64,000 nt of DNA, from assembly GCA_945946665.1 (NCBI GenBank), contig CAMEWO010000012.1:1-64000 (forward strand). The letters are read 5' to 3'. A program made the translations under genes and the position numbers. The notes under the pieces were generated by a model. It was not told the DNA's origin and did not search any database. It saw nothing but the letters and a program-made list of their open reading frames with translations. This DNA comes from an uncultured Eubacterium sp. GTDB taxonomy: Bacteria; Bacillota; Clostridia; Lachnospirales; Lachnospiraceae. Shown one piece after another: positions 1 to 7,588 of this stretch (positions are counted from its first letter, which is position 1; each line of letters starts with the position of its first letter).

Positions 1-45
1 TTAGTGATTTCTATACGCCGGATAGGTGATGGATTTCACCCCGGA

Positions 46-279
46 TTATTCAATAATATTATTTGTTGAATCGTTTCTGTGACTGATAATATTTCTTACT
101 ATCTGGTCAATAGCCATATCATTTCTATCTACTAACGGAGCTAAATTAACTCCTCCCGGCTCTGTATAATGCCAAATATAATTCTTTAATTGACTTGTAT
201 CAATATTGGGATGCTTATCCAATATGTATAATACAATAAAATCCAAATCTCTTTCTCCAATTTTACCATAATTAGGCAT
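46..279 (-). CDS. Small winged-helix-like protein at the end of the restriction-modification operon
   Basis: About 77 aa, not firmly recognised. An upstream ATG exists at 297, but a GAGGAGG site sits 9 nt before the ATG at 279, so I take 279; this start overlaps the methyltransferase stop by 8 nt, which implies translational coupling. The middle (LDKHPNIDTSQLKNYI) and end (IVRNIISHRND) resemble the N-terminal helical/winged-helix segment found in some restriction endonucleases, but this is family resemblance only. After the TAA the same frame stays open for 14 further codons to a second TAA at position 1, so the gene could once have been longer. A GGTGA/TCACC hairpin lies in that tail. Function unknown; a role in DNA binding or in modulating the adjacent restriction system is inferred from position only. 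Confidence 0.5.
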   Translation of the reverse strand: MPNYGKIGERDLDFIVLYILDKHPNIDTSQLKNYIWHYTEPGGVNLAPLVDRNDMAIDQIVRNIISHRNDSTNNIIE

Positions 280-1015
280 TCCTATTATCCTCCTCAATCA
301 GCATGTTTTTTGTTTTATCAATTCTTCCTTTTGCTGCTTCAAAAAAAGCAGCATCAATCTCACATCCAACAAATGACCTATTCAATTCTTTGGCAACAAC
401 ACCTGTCGAACCTACCCCCATAAATGGATCAAAAATCACATCCCCCTCGTTACTCGCTATCTTCACAAGATGTCTAAGTAACTTTAATGGTTTTTGAGAT
501 GGATGTTTAGGCTCTTTTAATCGTTCCTTTCCCATGCATATAGGACATTCAAAATAATTATGCATTTCATTTTGCGTTGAAAAATTCCATTTGTGCTTTT
601 TATTCCATAAGCATACAATCATTTCACAACTATTCAAAAATCCATTCTTAAATATCTTTGGCATAGGATTAGTCTTGTGCCATATGAAATACTGAAATGT
701 GTCAAATTCTGAATCAAATGCTGCATGCCATTTTCCCATTAAGTTGTAACTTGTAAAAATAAAAATATTACCATCTGGTTTTAATATACGTTTAAATTCA
801 TCTACAAAATCAAATGGGTTTATTTCTTTTAAATCCCATTCTCCCAAATCATTATTAACAGCACTCCTTCCCGGCAATGGAATATTTCCCGTTGAATATT
901 GGGCTATATTATATGGTGGGTCTGTTAAAATTAAATCAACAGAGTTACTTTTTATTGATTTAATATATTCTAAGCAATCTCCATTGAATAAAATATAATT
1001 ACTGTTCTGTTGCAA
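272..1015 (-). CDS. DNA methyltransferase, DPPY type (restriction-modification, copy 1)
   Basis: 247 aa. Catalytic motif IV (TDPPY, residues 31-35) comes first and the AdoMet-binding motif I (FDPFMGVGSTG, about 195-205) comes last, preceded by HPSQKP, which is the order of beta-class N6-adenine/N4-cytosine amino-methyltransferases. A CPIC pair (157-160) sits just before HPSQKP, as in its paralogue at 3033. The likely start is TTG at 1015, because no ATG occurs before conserved sequence; it overlaps the upstream endonuclease gene by 17 nt. Role: methylates the host's sites to protect against the neighbouring endonucleases. It is closely similar over its whole length to the second methyltransferase in the locus, so the two probably methylate related or opposite-strand targets. 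The target base cannot be read from sequence alone. Confidence 0.9.
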   Translation of the reverse strand: MQQNSNYILFNGDCLEYIKSIKSNSVDLILTDPPYNIAQYSTGNIPLPGRSAVNNDLGEWDLKEINPFDFVDEFKRILKPDGNIFIFTSYNLMGKWHAAFDSEFDTFQYFIWHKTNPMPKIFKNGFLNSCEMIVCLWNKKHKWNFSTQNEMHNYFECPICMGKERLKEPKHPSQKPLKLLRHLVKIASNEGDVIFDPFMGVGSTGVVAKELNRSFVGCEIDAAFFEAAKGRIDKTKNMLIEEDNRNA

Positions 1016-1871
1016 TTATTTCTCTAACTCTAGCATCACGAAATGACGTTGCATACAGTTGAATAAACCTCTCATACGTCAAATCTTCTGGTAGAATCTC
1101 CTCCCAGAATTCTTTTCCAATGACCTTATGTTGGTCATCTAATATAGAAAAAATAGAACCTTCTGGTGCATTGCCTTCACCTCGATTATTATAACAAGTT
1201 GCAAACTTTGAGTTGCAGTTACTTATGAAAAAAAACAACTGTTCAAGTCTTAATACTTCATTACCGTTTCCTATTTTATTCTTTGTATCAAGATTTCCAC
1301 CTGCTTTAATCTCATACACATGGAACCCACCATTTGTGTCAATAAATAATAAATCATACGGTATTGACTTACCTTCAATTTCATTTCTATTCTCTTCCTC
1401 AAATGCAGATAAAAAAACTCTTTTCATTTCATCAACATTTATACCAGTGAAACTTGTTTCTGATACAAAAAAATCATCTGTGGAATTCTCGTATTTTTTC
1501 TGCAAAGTCTTGCTCATTGTGCCCATCAAATCATTTCCCCAACATACTTTTTGATTCATTCCCCACTCAATAGGATATGAAACCAAAGTCATAGTAAGCT
1601 TATCCTCATTATCGGAAAACAAAATAACATTTGGTACTTTCTCAAATCCAAATCTATATCTTGCTATGTAAAATGCTATTTTCTGTAATCTTGTACCTAA
1701 TTGCGAATCAAGGCTTCGTCCAACTGCCATATATTTTTCTTCAACACCCTCAAACAAAACAAATGGATTATTACCACGTTTTTCTATATTCTTATCAGAG
1801 TTTTTAGATACATTTCTAGCCATATTACTCAATTGATTTTCGATAAAACCCTTTAAGTCATCTTCAAACAT
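999..1871 (-). CDS. Type II restriction endonuclease-like subunit B (PD-(D/E)XK, TdeIII-like)
   Basis: 290 aa. A PD-(D/E)XK nuclease core is visible as D173 ... Y-E187-I-K189-A-G-G. The protein is a diverged paralogue of the upstream gene at 1872: both have a basic IAR..FG.E.VP segment near residues 65-82, the EIKAGG/ELKAGG core, a FATCYNNRGEGN / FATLYNKNGEGN strand, and a closing KEFW..ILPE.LTYERF block. I associate the pair with the TdeIII restriction family by overall appearance; this is moderate confidence. The ATG at 1871 directly abuts the upstream stop (TAAATG). Two paralogous endonuclease genes beside two paralogous methyltransferases fit a heterodimeric enzyme. An alternative is one active and one inactive copy, but both keep the nuclease residues. 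Confidence 0.7.
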   Translation of the reverse strand: MFEDDLKGFIENQLSNMARNVSKNSDKNIEKRGNNPFVLFEGVEEKYMAVGRSLDSQLGTRLQKIAFYIARYRFGFEKVPNVILFSDNEDKLTMTLVSYPIEWGMNQKVCWGNDLMGTMSKTLQKKYENSTDDFFVSETSFTGINVDEMKRVFLSAFEEENRNEIEGKSIPYDLLFIDTNGGFHVYEIKAGGNLDTKNKIGNGNEVLRLEQLFFFISNCNSKFATCYNNRGEGNAPEGSIFSILDDQHKVIGKEFWEEILPEDLTYERFIQLYATSFRDARVREIIATEQ

Positions 1872-2738
1872 TTATTTCACAGTCCTTCTTATCATCTCTT
1901 TTATTCTTGAATTAAGGTCAAGTTCCTCTAATGCCATTTTATATAACTCTGTGAAACGTTCATATGTAATTCCGTCTGGAAGAATTGTATTCCAGAATTT
2001 CTTTCCAATAAGGAACATCTGAGGGAAAGCCATATGCTTCTTAACTGCTCCTGTCCATGTATTTCCCTCTCCATTTTTATTATATAATGTCGCAAAAAAA
2101 GCCTTTGAATTAGGCACATTTAATCCTGCATAAATTGTAAGAAGCTTTTCAACATTTGCAGGGGCATTTGAACTATCTAAATCTCCACCAGCTTTAAGTT
2201 CGAGTACAACCCAGTCCTTTCCATCAAAGAAAGCCAAATCAACAGGTTTTGTGTGATATCCTGCAACTTTATATCTCTGAGCCATTGGGAGCAACGACTT
2301 AATGCTCCTCTGAGTAACCCCACTTTCTGCTCTCGAACTTCCCTTACCAGATGCCACATTTGTTGCTATGAATGTAGATATATTTCCTCTTAAGTCTCCA
2401 TTATCGGTATCAATATCTGTAACAATTATCTGTCCGCTAATTGTGTTAGGGTTGATATCATGTTTTACATTTCTTGGGTTAACAATTGTAGGCACATTTT
2501 CTTCTCCAAATTTCAATCTAGCAATTCTTTTTGCACATGTTTCAATAGCAAATCCACTCTTTGATTCAAAACTACTTACAAATACCATATTGGCTGTTAT
2601 TGTTTCATCAAGCTGACTAAGCAAAAAATTGTATCTCTTCTTAACAAAATTTGTTTTGAAATCGCCTTCGATAGTTTCGATTAACTTTGAAAATTCCTCG
2701 TAAACAATGTTCTTAATCTGCATTTCTGTATTAGTCAT
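1872..2738 (-). CDS. Type II restriction endonuclease-like subunit A (PD-(D/E)XK, TdeIII-like)
   Basis: 288 aa. The nuclease core is D167-LAFFDGKDWVVL-E180-L-K182-AGG, a textbook PD-(D/E)XK spacing. The N-terminal third (IETCAKRIARLKFGEENVP) and C-terminal LPDGITYERF block match the paralogue at 999. The start codon overlaps the end of the controller gene by 8 nt, so expression is probably tied to the controller, as is usual for endonuclease genes that must be switched on after methylation. It would cut unmethylated DNA, either as a homodimer or with the paralogue as the second subunit. Family name (TdeIII, known for GGNCC) is my recognition and needs a profile search; the recognition site here is unknown. 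Confidence 0.75.
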   Translation of the reverse strand: MTNTEMQIKNIVYEEFSKLIETIEGDFKTNFVKKRYNFLLSQLDETITANMVFVSSFESKSGFAIETCAKRIARLKFGEENVPTIVNPRNVKHDINPNTISGQIIVTDIDTDNGDLRGNISTFIATNVASGKGSSRAESGVTQRSIKSLLPMAQRYKVAGYHTKPVDLAFFDGKDWVVLELKAGGDLDSSNAPANVEKLLTIYAGLNVPNSKAFFATLYNKNGEGNTWTGAVKKHMAFPQMFLIGKKFWNTILPDGITYERFTELYKMALEELDLNSRIKEMIRRTVK

Positions 2739-2955
2739 TGCAGTCTCCTCCTATACCCTCAAATAATTCTGAAATAGTTACACCTAGTCCATTTGCAATT
2801 TTTTCAATATTTTGCAAAGAGATATTCCTTTTCCCTGATTCAACTGTCGCAAAGTAAGTTCTGTCCATATCGATTTTAAGCGCAAATTTTTCTTGGCTCA
2901 GTCCTGTCTCTTTGCGTAATTCTTTGATTTTTTCTCCGAGTTGCTTGGCTATCAT
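2731..2955 (-). CDS. Controller-type XRE/HTH regulator of the restriction locus
   Basis: 74 aa from ATG 2955, which has AGGAGG 8 nt upstream; a GTG at 2961 in the same frame is too close to the ribosome binding site. One HTH_3 domain fills the protein: LGEKIKELRKETGLSQEKFALKIDMDRTYFATVESGKRNISLQNIEKIANGL has been split by me only for description, with the recognition helix near DRTYFATVESG. Small solitary XRE proteins in front of a type II endonuclease gene are classically C (controller) proteins that repress or activate their own promoter and delay endonuclease synthesis. The gene has its own promoter-like sequence at 2988-3015 and overlaps the endonuclease A gene by 8 nt. Confidence 0.85.
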   Translation of the reverse strand: MIAKQLGEKIKELRKETGLSQEKFALKIDMDRTYFATVESGKRNISLQNIEKIANGLGVTISELFEGIGGDCND

Positions 2956-2987
2956 CGACACAACCTCCTTCCAAACGACAAAATAAT

Positions 2988-3015
2988 TCTATATCATTCT
3001 GTGTTTTTAAGGCAA
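2988..3015 (-). promoter_or_regulatory. Putative promoter of the controller-endonuclease operon
   Basis: On the minus strand, TTGCCT (3010-3015) and TATAGA (2988-2993) are separated by 16 nt, about 35 nt upstream of the controller start codon. It lies in the 77-bp gap between methyltransferase copy 2 and the controller gene, so the controller and endonucleases could be switched separately from that methyltransferase. I did not find a clear C-box repeat. Confidence 0.45.
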
Positions 3016-3032
3016 CGGATTTTGAGCAACAT

Positions 3033-3749
3033 TTACAAATAAGAAGCTATTCTATCGTCTGCAGCTGTAATATATTTATAATTCAGTTCGCATCCTACAA
3101 ACTTTCTACCATTTCTAATAGCAGAAACCCCTGTAGTTCCGACTCCCATAAAAGGGTCAAAAACTACGTTTCCAGGATTAGACGCAATTTCAATAAAGTG
3201 ATCAATAAGATTTAAGGGTTTTTGAGCGGGATGAAAGGGGGCCTTTAGTCGCTCTGGATATGAACAAATCGGACATTCGAAGAAATTGTGCATCTCTTCT
3301 TGGGTGCTAAAATTCCACACATGTCTTTTGTTCCATAAGAATATGACAAATTCACAACTATTACAAAATCCATTCCTATAAACTTTAGGTGCTGGATTAG
3401 TCTTATGCCATACAAACATCTGAAAAGTATCAAACTCCGAGTCAAAAGCTTTATGCCAATCACCAATCTGATTGTAACCTGAAAAAATAATAATATTGCC
3501 TCTTGGCTTTATGATACGTTTAAACGCATCTACATACTCAACTGGATTTATGATTTTTTTATCCCAGTAAGCAATATCGTTATTTAATGTACTTTTTCCT
3601 TTTCGTGGAATGTTTCCAGTAGAATACTGCGAAATATTGTAAGGTGGGTCTGTCAATATTAAATCCACAGATTGAGGGGGCATCCGCTTCATTAATTCAT
3701 TACAGTCCTCATTGAATAATTTATATATACTTGGTTTTCTAGATATCAA
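3033..3749 (-). CDS. DNA methyltransferase, DPPY type (restriction-modification, copy 2)
   Basis: 238 aa, paralogue of the methyltransferase at 272: DPPYNISQYSTGNIP (34 onwards) versus DPPYNIAQYSTGNIP, a shared CPIC pair, HPAQKP, and motif I FDPFMGVGTTG near 197-207. Beta-class motif order (IV before I). The start appears to be TTG at 3749, 6 nt after an AAAGGA site; no earlier ATG is available. This is the first gene of the minus-strand locus, transcribed before the controller and endonucleases, which would allow protective methylation to be established first. Two methyltransferases next to two endonuclease subunits are typical where an asymmetric site needs each strand methylated by its own enzyme (as in BbvCI- or Bpu10I-type systems). 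Confidence 0.9.
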   Translation of the reverse strand: MISRKPSIYKLFNEDCNELMKRMPPQSVDLILTDPPYNISQYSTGNIPRKGKSTLNNDIAYWDKKIINPVEYVDAFKRIIKPRGNIIIFSGYNQIGDWHKAFDSEFDTFQMFVWHKTNPAPKVYRNGFCNSCEFVIFLWNKRHVWNFSTQEEMHNFFECPICSYPERLKAPFHPAQKPLNLIDHFIEIASNPGNVVFDPFMGVGTTGVSAIRNGRKFVGCELNYKYITAADDRIASYL

Positions 3750-3822
3750 TTAACATCCTTTCCCCAGTCGAGTTACTTTATTTTACTACTTTCAGCTTAT
3801 ATTACAACGGCTTATAAGCAAC

Positions 3823-3866
3823 AAAACCACAATCCCGGTAGTCACCCTACCAACGATTGTGGCTTT
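3823..3866 (-). terminator. Intrinsic terminator downstream of the HAD-membrane gene
   Basis: CCACAATC (3827-3834) pairs with GATTGTGG (3855-3862), with an inner GGTAG/CTACC stem; on the minus strand it is followed by TTTTG. The plus strand also has CTTTT, so it may act in both directions. Confidence 0.6.
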
Positions 3867-4114
3867 TATCATTCATATGTCATCCCTAAGTAGTCCATTA
3901 CTACTAAGGATTTCTCCCCACACATTTGTCTTTATCCCAATTCTGCTCATGTGTCTTAGTAGTCTAAACCGTAGTATTTATGCGCTTTCCCGCCACATTT
4001 TGCCTTGTGTTGCCCCACTTTGCAAAGCCCTGCATTATAGTAAAAATGGAGTGCCGTGGAAGATGAATAATACTTCTATCATGTATTTTTCCCCTCACAA
4101 TTTGATAAATACAA

Positions 4115-4188
4115 CATAGTTTTGCTAGGTGTCTCCGCCTTTCTCTAACTTTGCTCAAAATGTATATAAAAATTGTAGCAAAACTATG
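4115..4188. repeat. 13-bp perfect inverted repeat with 48-nt spacer
   Basis: CATAGTTTTGCTA at 4115-4127 and its exact complement TAGCAAAACTATG at 4176-4188. No T-tract follows, the arms are far apart, and no transposase is nearby. It could be a remnant element end, a recombinase binding site or an RNA stem; the sequence does not decide. Confidence 0.5.
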
Positions 4189-4227
4189 CAATACACATAC
4201 GTCAATCGTAGTAAAAACGTAGTAGAA

Positions 4228-6009
4228 TTATTTCCTTTTTCTTATTCTCACAAATACTTTATATACAACAAACAACAAAAAAGCAATAATTCCATATATT
4301 ATCGTAACTTTTCTATCATACTCATTACCCATAAATATTTGCACAATCTGAAGCACCGCTGAAAATGAGCTTATCATTGTAAGTATCCATAATATCATGT
4401 TAAGCATATCTGCATTTGCATTTTCTCTTTCTTCCGAAATGGTTCTCAAACGTCTTTCAAATAAAGAAACTTTTTCTTTATAATATTCTCGCATTTTATC
4501 TAAATTACTTACCTCTTGCAATGTGTTAACTATTTCTATTTCAGTTCTATGAGAAACCGATGCATTAACATAATTAAAATCCGCTTCTGACATCAAAACA
4601 TCATATATGTCATCCATAATATCAACTACATTACTTTGTTTCGTCTGCATTAGTTCATCCAATTTCTTAGTCTCATTAGCAAGCAATTGCCATGCATATT
4701 GTATTCTCATTTCTGATAAAATGTATTCTCCCCATAATTCACTCGATTTTTTGTTATATTTACAACCTACAATCATTCTAGCTCCCCAAATAGAATATAA
4801 TGTATTTTCTTCATTCAGTTCCAATATTTTTACATTATTTTCTTCAAGTTTTTCTTCTAATGTTTTTTCATTAAAATTTATTTTATGTTTTAAAAGAAGA
4901 GTAGAAATAAAATCTTTACATTTTTCTTCAAATTCTTTCTTTATACACTCATCACCTATTATCAACACTCTATATGAAACAAGTGAATATTGGATTTGGA
5001 TTCCTTTTCCCTCATTTCTTTTTTTTCTATTTCTCATGAAAATACTTTTATAATTATTCATCTGTTTACATATCCATATATCCTCTCCTTTTTTAGCGCT
5101 ATCAGACAGTTTATTTTTCCATTTAATAATCTCATCTGCATTTATCCCATACTCGTTTTCATATTTTCGTGTAAAGATAACACAATTATTATCAAAAATA
5201 TGCATTTTGGCGCTTTCATCCAACGCTATGTCTATCTGAAATAATTTTGTTGATTCTAATTGTTTATAATGGTTTGTTTCACACCAGTTTTTAATCATCT
5301 CATCTTTATTTTTATAATCAAATAAATTCTTTTCACTTTTTATTACATAACTTAAATACAAATCTATATCACATACAAGTTCGACTAAATTTCTGATGCT
5401 ATACTCAACGTTACTAATATTACCTTTAATAACAACATCAATGTTAGCTGCTTTTGATGCAGTATAATCATTAATACTGTCTCCTACATATAACACCTTA
5501 TTTTTATCATCAATTTTCATCTTATCTAAACACGTTAAAATAGAATCAGGGGCAGGTTTCTCTTTCTCACAATCCTCATAAGCAACTATAACTTCAAAGA
5601 AATCATTTATAGATTCTTTTTCAAACATCTTGATTACGGATTCTTTAGCTTTACCTGTTACAACTGCCATCCGTTTATTACATTTCTTCAAAATGTTTAA
5701 AACAAGTACTACATCTGAATAAAGTTTGCTATTATCCACCATGCATTCCTTTGATTTTTCAACAAAAGCACGTTTAAAAACCTCAAATTTATTTTCATTT
5801 AACTCAGTTCTTTTAAATGTATCCCTTAACCCTTCTTTACAAAGCATTTCAATATCATCTTGTAATTCCTTATTCACACTCTTAAATGCCGCTTCATAAC
5901 ATTTCTTCATCCCCTCTTGAGTGTCAAATAATGTCAAATCAACATCAAATATAATAACATCCTTCGAAGAGACAATATCTAAAACACTTTTTTTCATTAT
6001 ATTATCCAT
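4228..6009 (-). CDS. HAD-family hydrolase fused to an unknown domain with a C-terminal membrane hairpin
   Basis: 593 aa, start ATG 6009 with GAGAGGAG 7 nt upstream. Residues 1-195 form a complete HAD phosphatase domain: motif I D22-V-D24-LT, motif II VVTGK (116-120), motif III K151 (EKEKPAP), motif IV GDSIND (176-181). Residues about 230-530 are an unrecognised, lysine-rich region with a predicted helical/coiled segment (YYKEKVSLFERRLRTISEE) just before two membrane spans (about 536-558 and 568-586) and a basic tail (RIRKRK). So the phosphatase head would lie in the cytoplasm on a membrane-anchored stalk. The gene is visibly more A+T-rich than the flanking island genes, has no operon partners, and sits between a restriction locus and an integrase remnant, all signs of horizontal transfer. 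A defence role is conceivable from location only. Confidence 0.75.
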   Translation of the reverse strand: MDNIMKKSVLDIVSSKDVIIFDVDLTLFDTQEGMKKCYEAAFKSVNKELQDDIEMLCKEGLRDTFKRTELNENKFEVFKRAFVEKSKECMVDNSKLYSDVVLVLNILKKCNKRMAVVTGKAKESVIKMFEKESINDFFEVIVAYEDCEKEKPAPDSILTCLDKMKIDDKNKVLYVGDSINDYTASKAANIDVVIKGNISNVEYSIRNLVELVCDIDLYLSYVIKSEKNLFDYKNKDEMIKNWCETNHYKQLESTKLFQIDIALDESAKMHIFDNNCVIFTRKYENEYGINADEIIKWKNKLSDSAKKGEDIWICKQMNNYKSIFMRNRKKRNEGKGIQIQYSLVSYRVLIIGDECIKKEFEEKCKDFISTLLLKHKINFNEKTLEEKLEENNVKILELNEENTLYSIWGARMIVGCKYNKKSSELWGEYILSEMRIQYAWQLLANETKKLDELMQTKQSNVVDIMDDIYDVLMSEADFNYVNASVSHRTEIEIVNTLQEVSNLDKMREYYKEKVSLFERRLRTISEERENANADMLNMILWILTMISSFSAVLQIVQIFMGNEYDRKVTIIYGIIAFLLFVVYKVFVRIRKRK

Positions 6010-6142
6010 TATAATTCTCCTCTCCTAGTTATTTTAACCAAAACACGCCCGAATCATTTCTGACTTAGACTGTATTTAATATTCTCTAAATCACCTTAAA
6101 CATTTTCTGACTTGCCGACTTCTCCCGCCCCTTTCCAATTCC
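6010..6142. other. Intergenic gap between HAD-membrane gene and integrase remnant
   Basis: 133 bp containing the ribosome binding site of the HAD-membrane gene near 6017-6024. No clear promoter hexamers were identified; nothing else seen. Confidence 0.4.
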
Positions 6143-6406
6143 CTATGGGCATTTTCCAGCTCTTCCAACTTTCTTAATTTCTTCCGTTGCATCGTCTAAC
6201 CCGATGTGCGTATAAACATTAAATGTTACCATAATATCAGAGCGCCCCATAGGATAATGTAAAGTCTTAGAGTTCATATCTGACTTTGCCATATTGGAAC
6301 AATATGTGTGGTAGCTCACATGAGGCGTGATATTCAGCATCTACACTCGGTAAATATCATTCCATTTATTTTCCCCAACCAGATTTCCAGTTCTTAATAT
6401 ATCTGC
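6143..6406 (-). pseudogene. Decayed C-terminal end of a Tn916-type tyrosine recombinase
   Basis: Minus-strand translation gives ...GENKWNDIYRV-stop-MLNITPHVSYHTYC... then NMAKSDMNSKTLHYPMGRSD and a YTHIGLDDA tail. This matches the C-terminus of Tn916/ICE-family integrases, whose intact form carries HVCRHTYCSNMAKSG and LMGHSD. Here a TAG at 6341-6343 replaces a usual glutamine codon, the catalytic arginine of the HxxR box is Tyr (SYHT for CRHT), and the second histidine is Arg (MGRSD). The N-terminal and central catalytic parts are absent. It is therefore a non-functional scar of an integrative element, oriented like the neighbouring genes. It marks the boundary between the A+T-rich HAD gene and the kinase island. 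Confidence 0.85.
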
Positions 6407-6416
6407 CTATCCCCTG

Positions 6417-6800
6417 TCACCTTGCTCCAAGTCCATTAAACAACGCAATATAGCAGGCGAAGTCACCAATCCTTTTCCTGTCATCACCAATCTGCTGTCT
6501 CCAGCTGTTATCAAGTCCAAGTTCGTTAAAATACCTGCCAAATATATTCAGGTTAGAGATATAAGCATCATGGCATGCTGTTCTGTGCCTGTCCTTCTCA
6601 GCTCTCTCTTCCGGTTCCAGAATACTCCATCCACTTCTAATGCCTGCATACTCAATAGCACTGGTTATCAGCTCATTATACAGTTCTTTTGTCTCCTCAT
6701 TGGAAAAATCAAGTGAATCAGTCATCTTTCCATAGATTTCTTCTGCTTCTTCAACAGACATGCTTCCAACTGTTTTCTTAACATATTCACTATACGACAT
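6417..6800 (-). CDS. Hypothetical protein, 127 aa, last gene of the kinase-phosphatase operon
   Basis: Not recognised. Start chosen at ATG 6800 because AAGGAG lies 8 nt upstream; this start is inside the PP2C reading frame, giving an unusually long 79-nt overlap in a different frame. The product is acidic and soluble, begins MSYSEYVKKTVGS, is rich in Glu/Asp helices (VEEAEEIYGKM, EEERAEKDRHRTACHD-like stretch) and has no membrane span or signal peptide. It is third in the order kinase, PP2C, this gene, with coupled starts, so it may be a substrate, scaffold or regulator of the kinase/phosphatase pair; that is inference from position. Confidence 0.6.
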   Translation of the reverse strand: MSYSEYVKKTVGSMSVEEAEEIYGKMTDSLDFSNEETKELYNELITSAIEYAGIRSGWSILEPEERAEKDRHRTACHDAYISNLNIFGRYFNELGLDNSWRQQIGDDRKRIGDFACYIALFNGLGAR

Positions 6801-7588
6801 AATCCATTCTCCTTCACATCCATTATTATGTAAGTACAATTATCCTCTGACTTGCTTATTACCTCATGGTTCAGTGTCTCTTTCACTTTCCTGACGCTGC
6901 CCGACAATATATGTTCAAGCCTGTCATCAGTGCATACATCCGTTATTCCATCAGTACATATGAATATTCTGTCACCACTGACCAGTTCTAGTGTATCACC
7001 AGTTGCCATGTTCATATCCTCACTTCCCATATAAGCAGTAAGAGTATGCCATGCCTTCATGTTTCTTGCTTCTTTCTCAGTTATAAGACCATAATCAATC
7101 TTTTCCTGTGCAAGAGAATGATCCTTAGTAAGAAGCTTAAGCTTTCCTTTCCTTAACAGGTACACCCTGCTGTCACCACACCAGACCGGATATAGACAGG
7201 TATCTTTAACTACAGCTCCCGCACAGGTAGTCCCACAGACAGAACTCTTTTGTCTATCTGGTTTTATCCTGTCTGTCAGATTCATGTAGAACACATTATA
7301 ATAACATGACAAACTGTCTTTAAGCTCTGCCTTACTAAAATCATGTGTGAGATTATCTGTTACAAGTCCTGCACACTTTGCTGCCTCAATAGATGCAATC
7401 TCCCCGGAACTGCCACCTCCAATCCCATCATATACAGCTGCAAAACCTGCTTTCTTCGAGCTAAATCTTCTGCTTCCCCAAGATACAAGAGATGATTTAT
7501 CATTTATAATTCCATCAACATAATAGTTGTCCTGATTAATACTCATATGGGGTCCATTATCTGAGTAGAATTCAGTGGATATAATCAT
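6722..7588 (-). CDS. PP2C-family Ser/Thr protein phosphatase
   Basis: 288 aa from ATG 7588, whose ATGA overlaps the kinase stop codon; GGGGAGA precedes it. Earlier in-frame ATGs at 7603 and 7627 are possible. PP2C motifs in order: NQDNYY near residue 18, the metal-binding VYDGIGGGSSGEIAS, WCGDSRVYL, TKDHS, CTDGITDV and the closing SEDNCTYI. All acidic metal ligands are present, so it should be an active Mn/Mg-dependent phosphatase. It is soluble, with no membrane segment. Gene order kinase-phosphatase with translational coupling is the usual arrangement of Hanks-type kinase and its reversing phosphatase. The reading frame runs about 20 residues beyond the domain, overlapping the next gene. 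Confidence 0.92.
   Translation of the reverse strand: MIISTEFYSDNGPHMSINQDNYYVDGIINDKSSLVSWGSRRFSSKKAGFAAVYDGIGGGSSGEIASIEAAKCAGLVTDNLTHDFSKAELKDSLSCYYNVFYMNLTDRIKPDRQKSSVCGTTCAGAVVKDTCLYPVWCGDSRVYLLRKGKLKLLTKDHSLAQEKIDYGLITEKEARNMKAWHTLTAYMGSEDMNMATGDTLELVSGDRIFICTDGITDVCTDDRLEHILSGSVRKVKETLNHEVISKSEDNCTYIIMDVKENGLCRIVNMLRKQLEACLLKKQKKSMER

Larger units (their letters stand above)
3750..4227. other. Intergenic stretch without a convincing gene, holding a terminator and a spaced inverted repeat
   Basis: About 480 bp between the restriction locus and the HAD-membrane gene. Short open frames here have no ribosome binding sites or recognisable domains. Visible structure: a hairpin at 3827-3862 and a 13-nt perfect inverted repeat (4115-4127 and 4176-4188) with a 48-nt spacer. 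The base composition changes within this stretch, consistent with a junction between two acquired segments. Confidence 0.5.

Noticed and set aside
3964-4191. 75-aa minus-strand frame between the restriction locus and the HAD gene
   Set aside because: No ribosome site, no domain; its C-terminal half looks like translated noncoding sequence across the inverted repeat.
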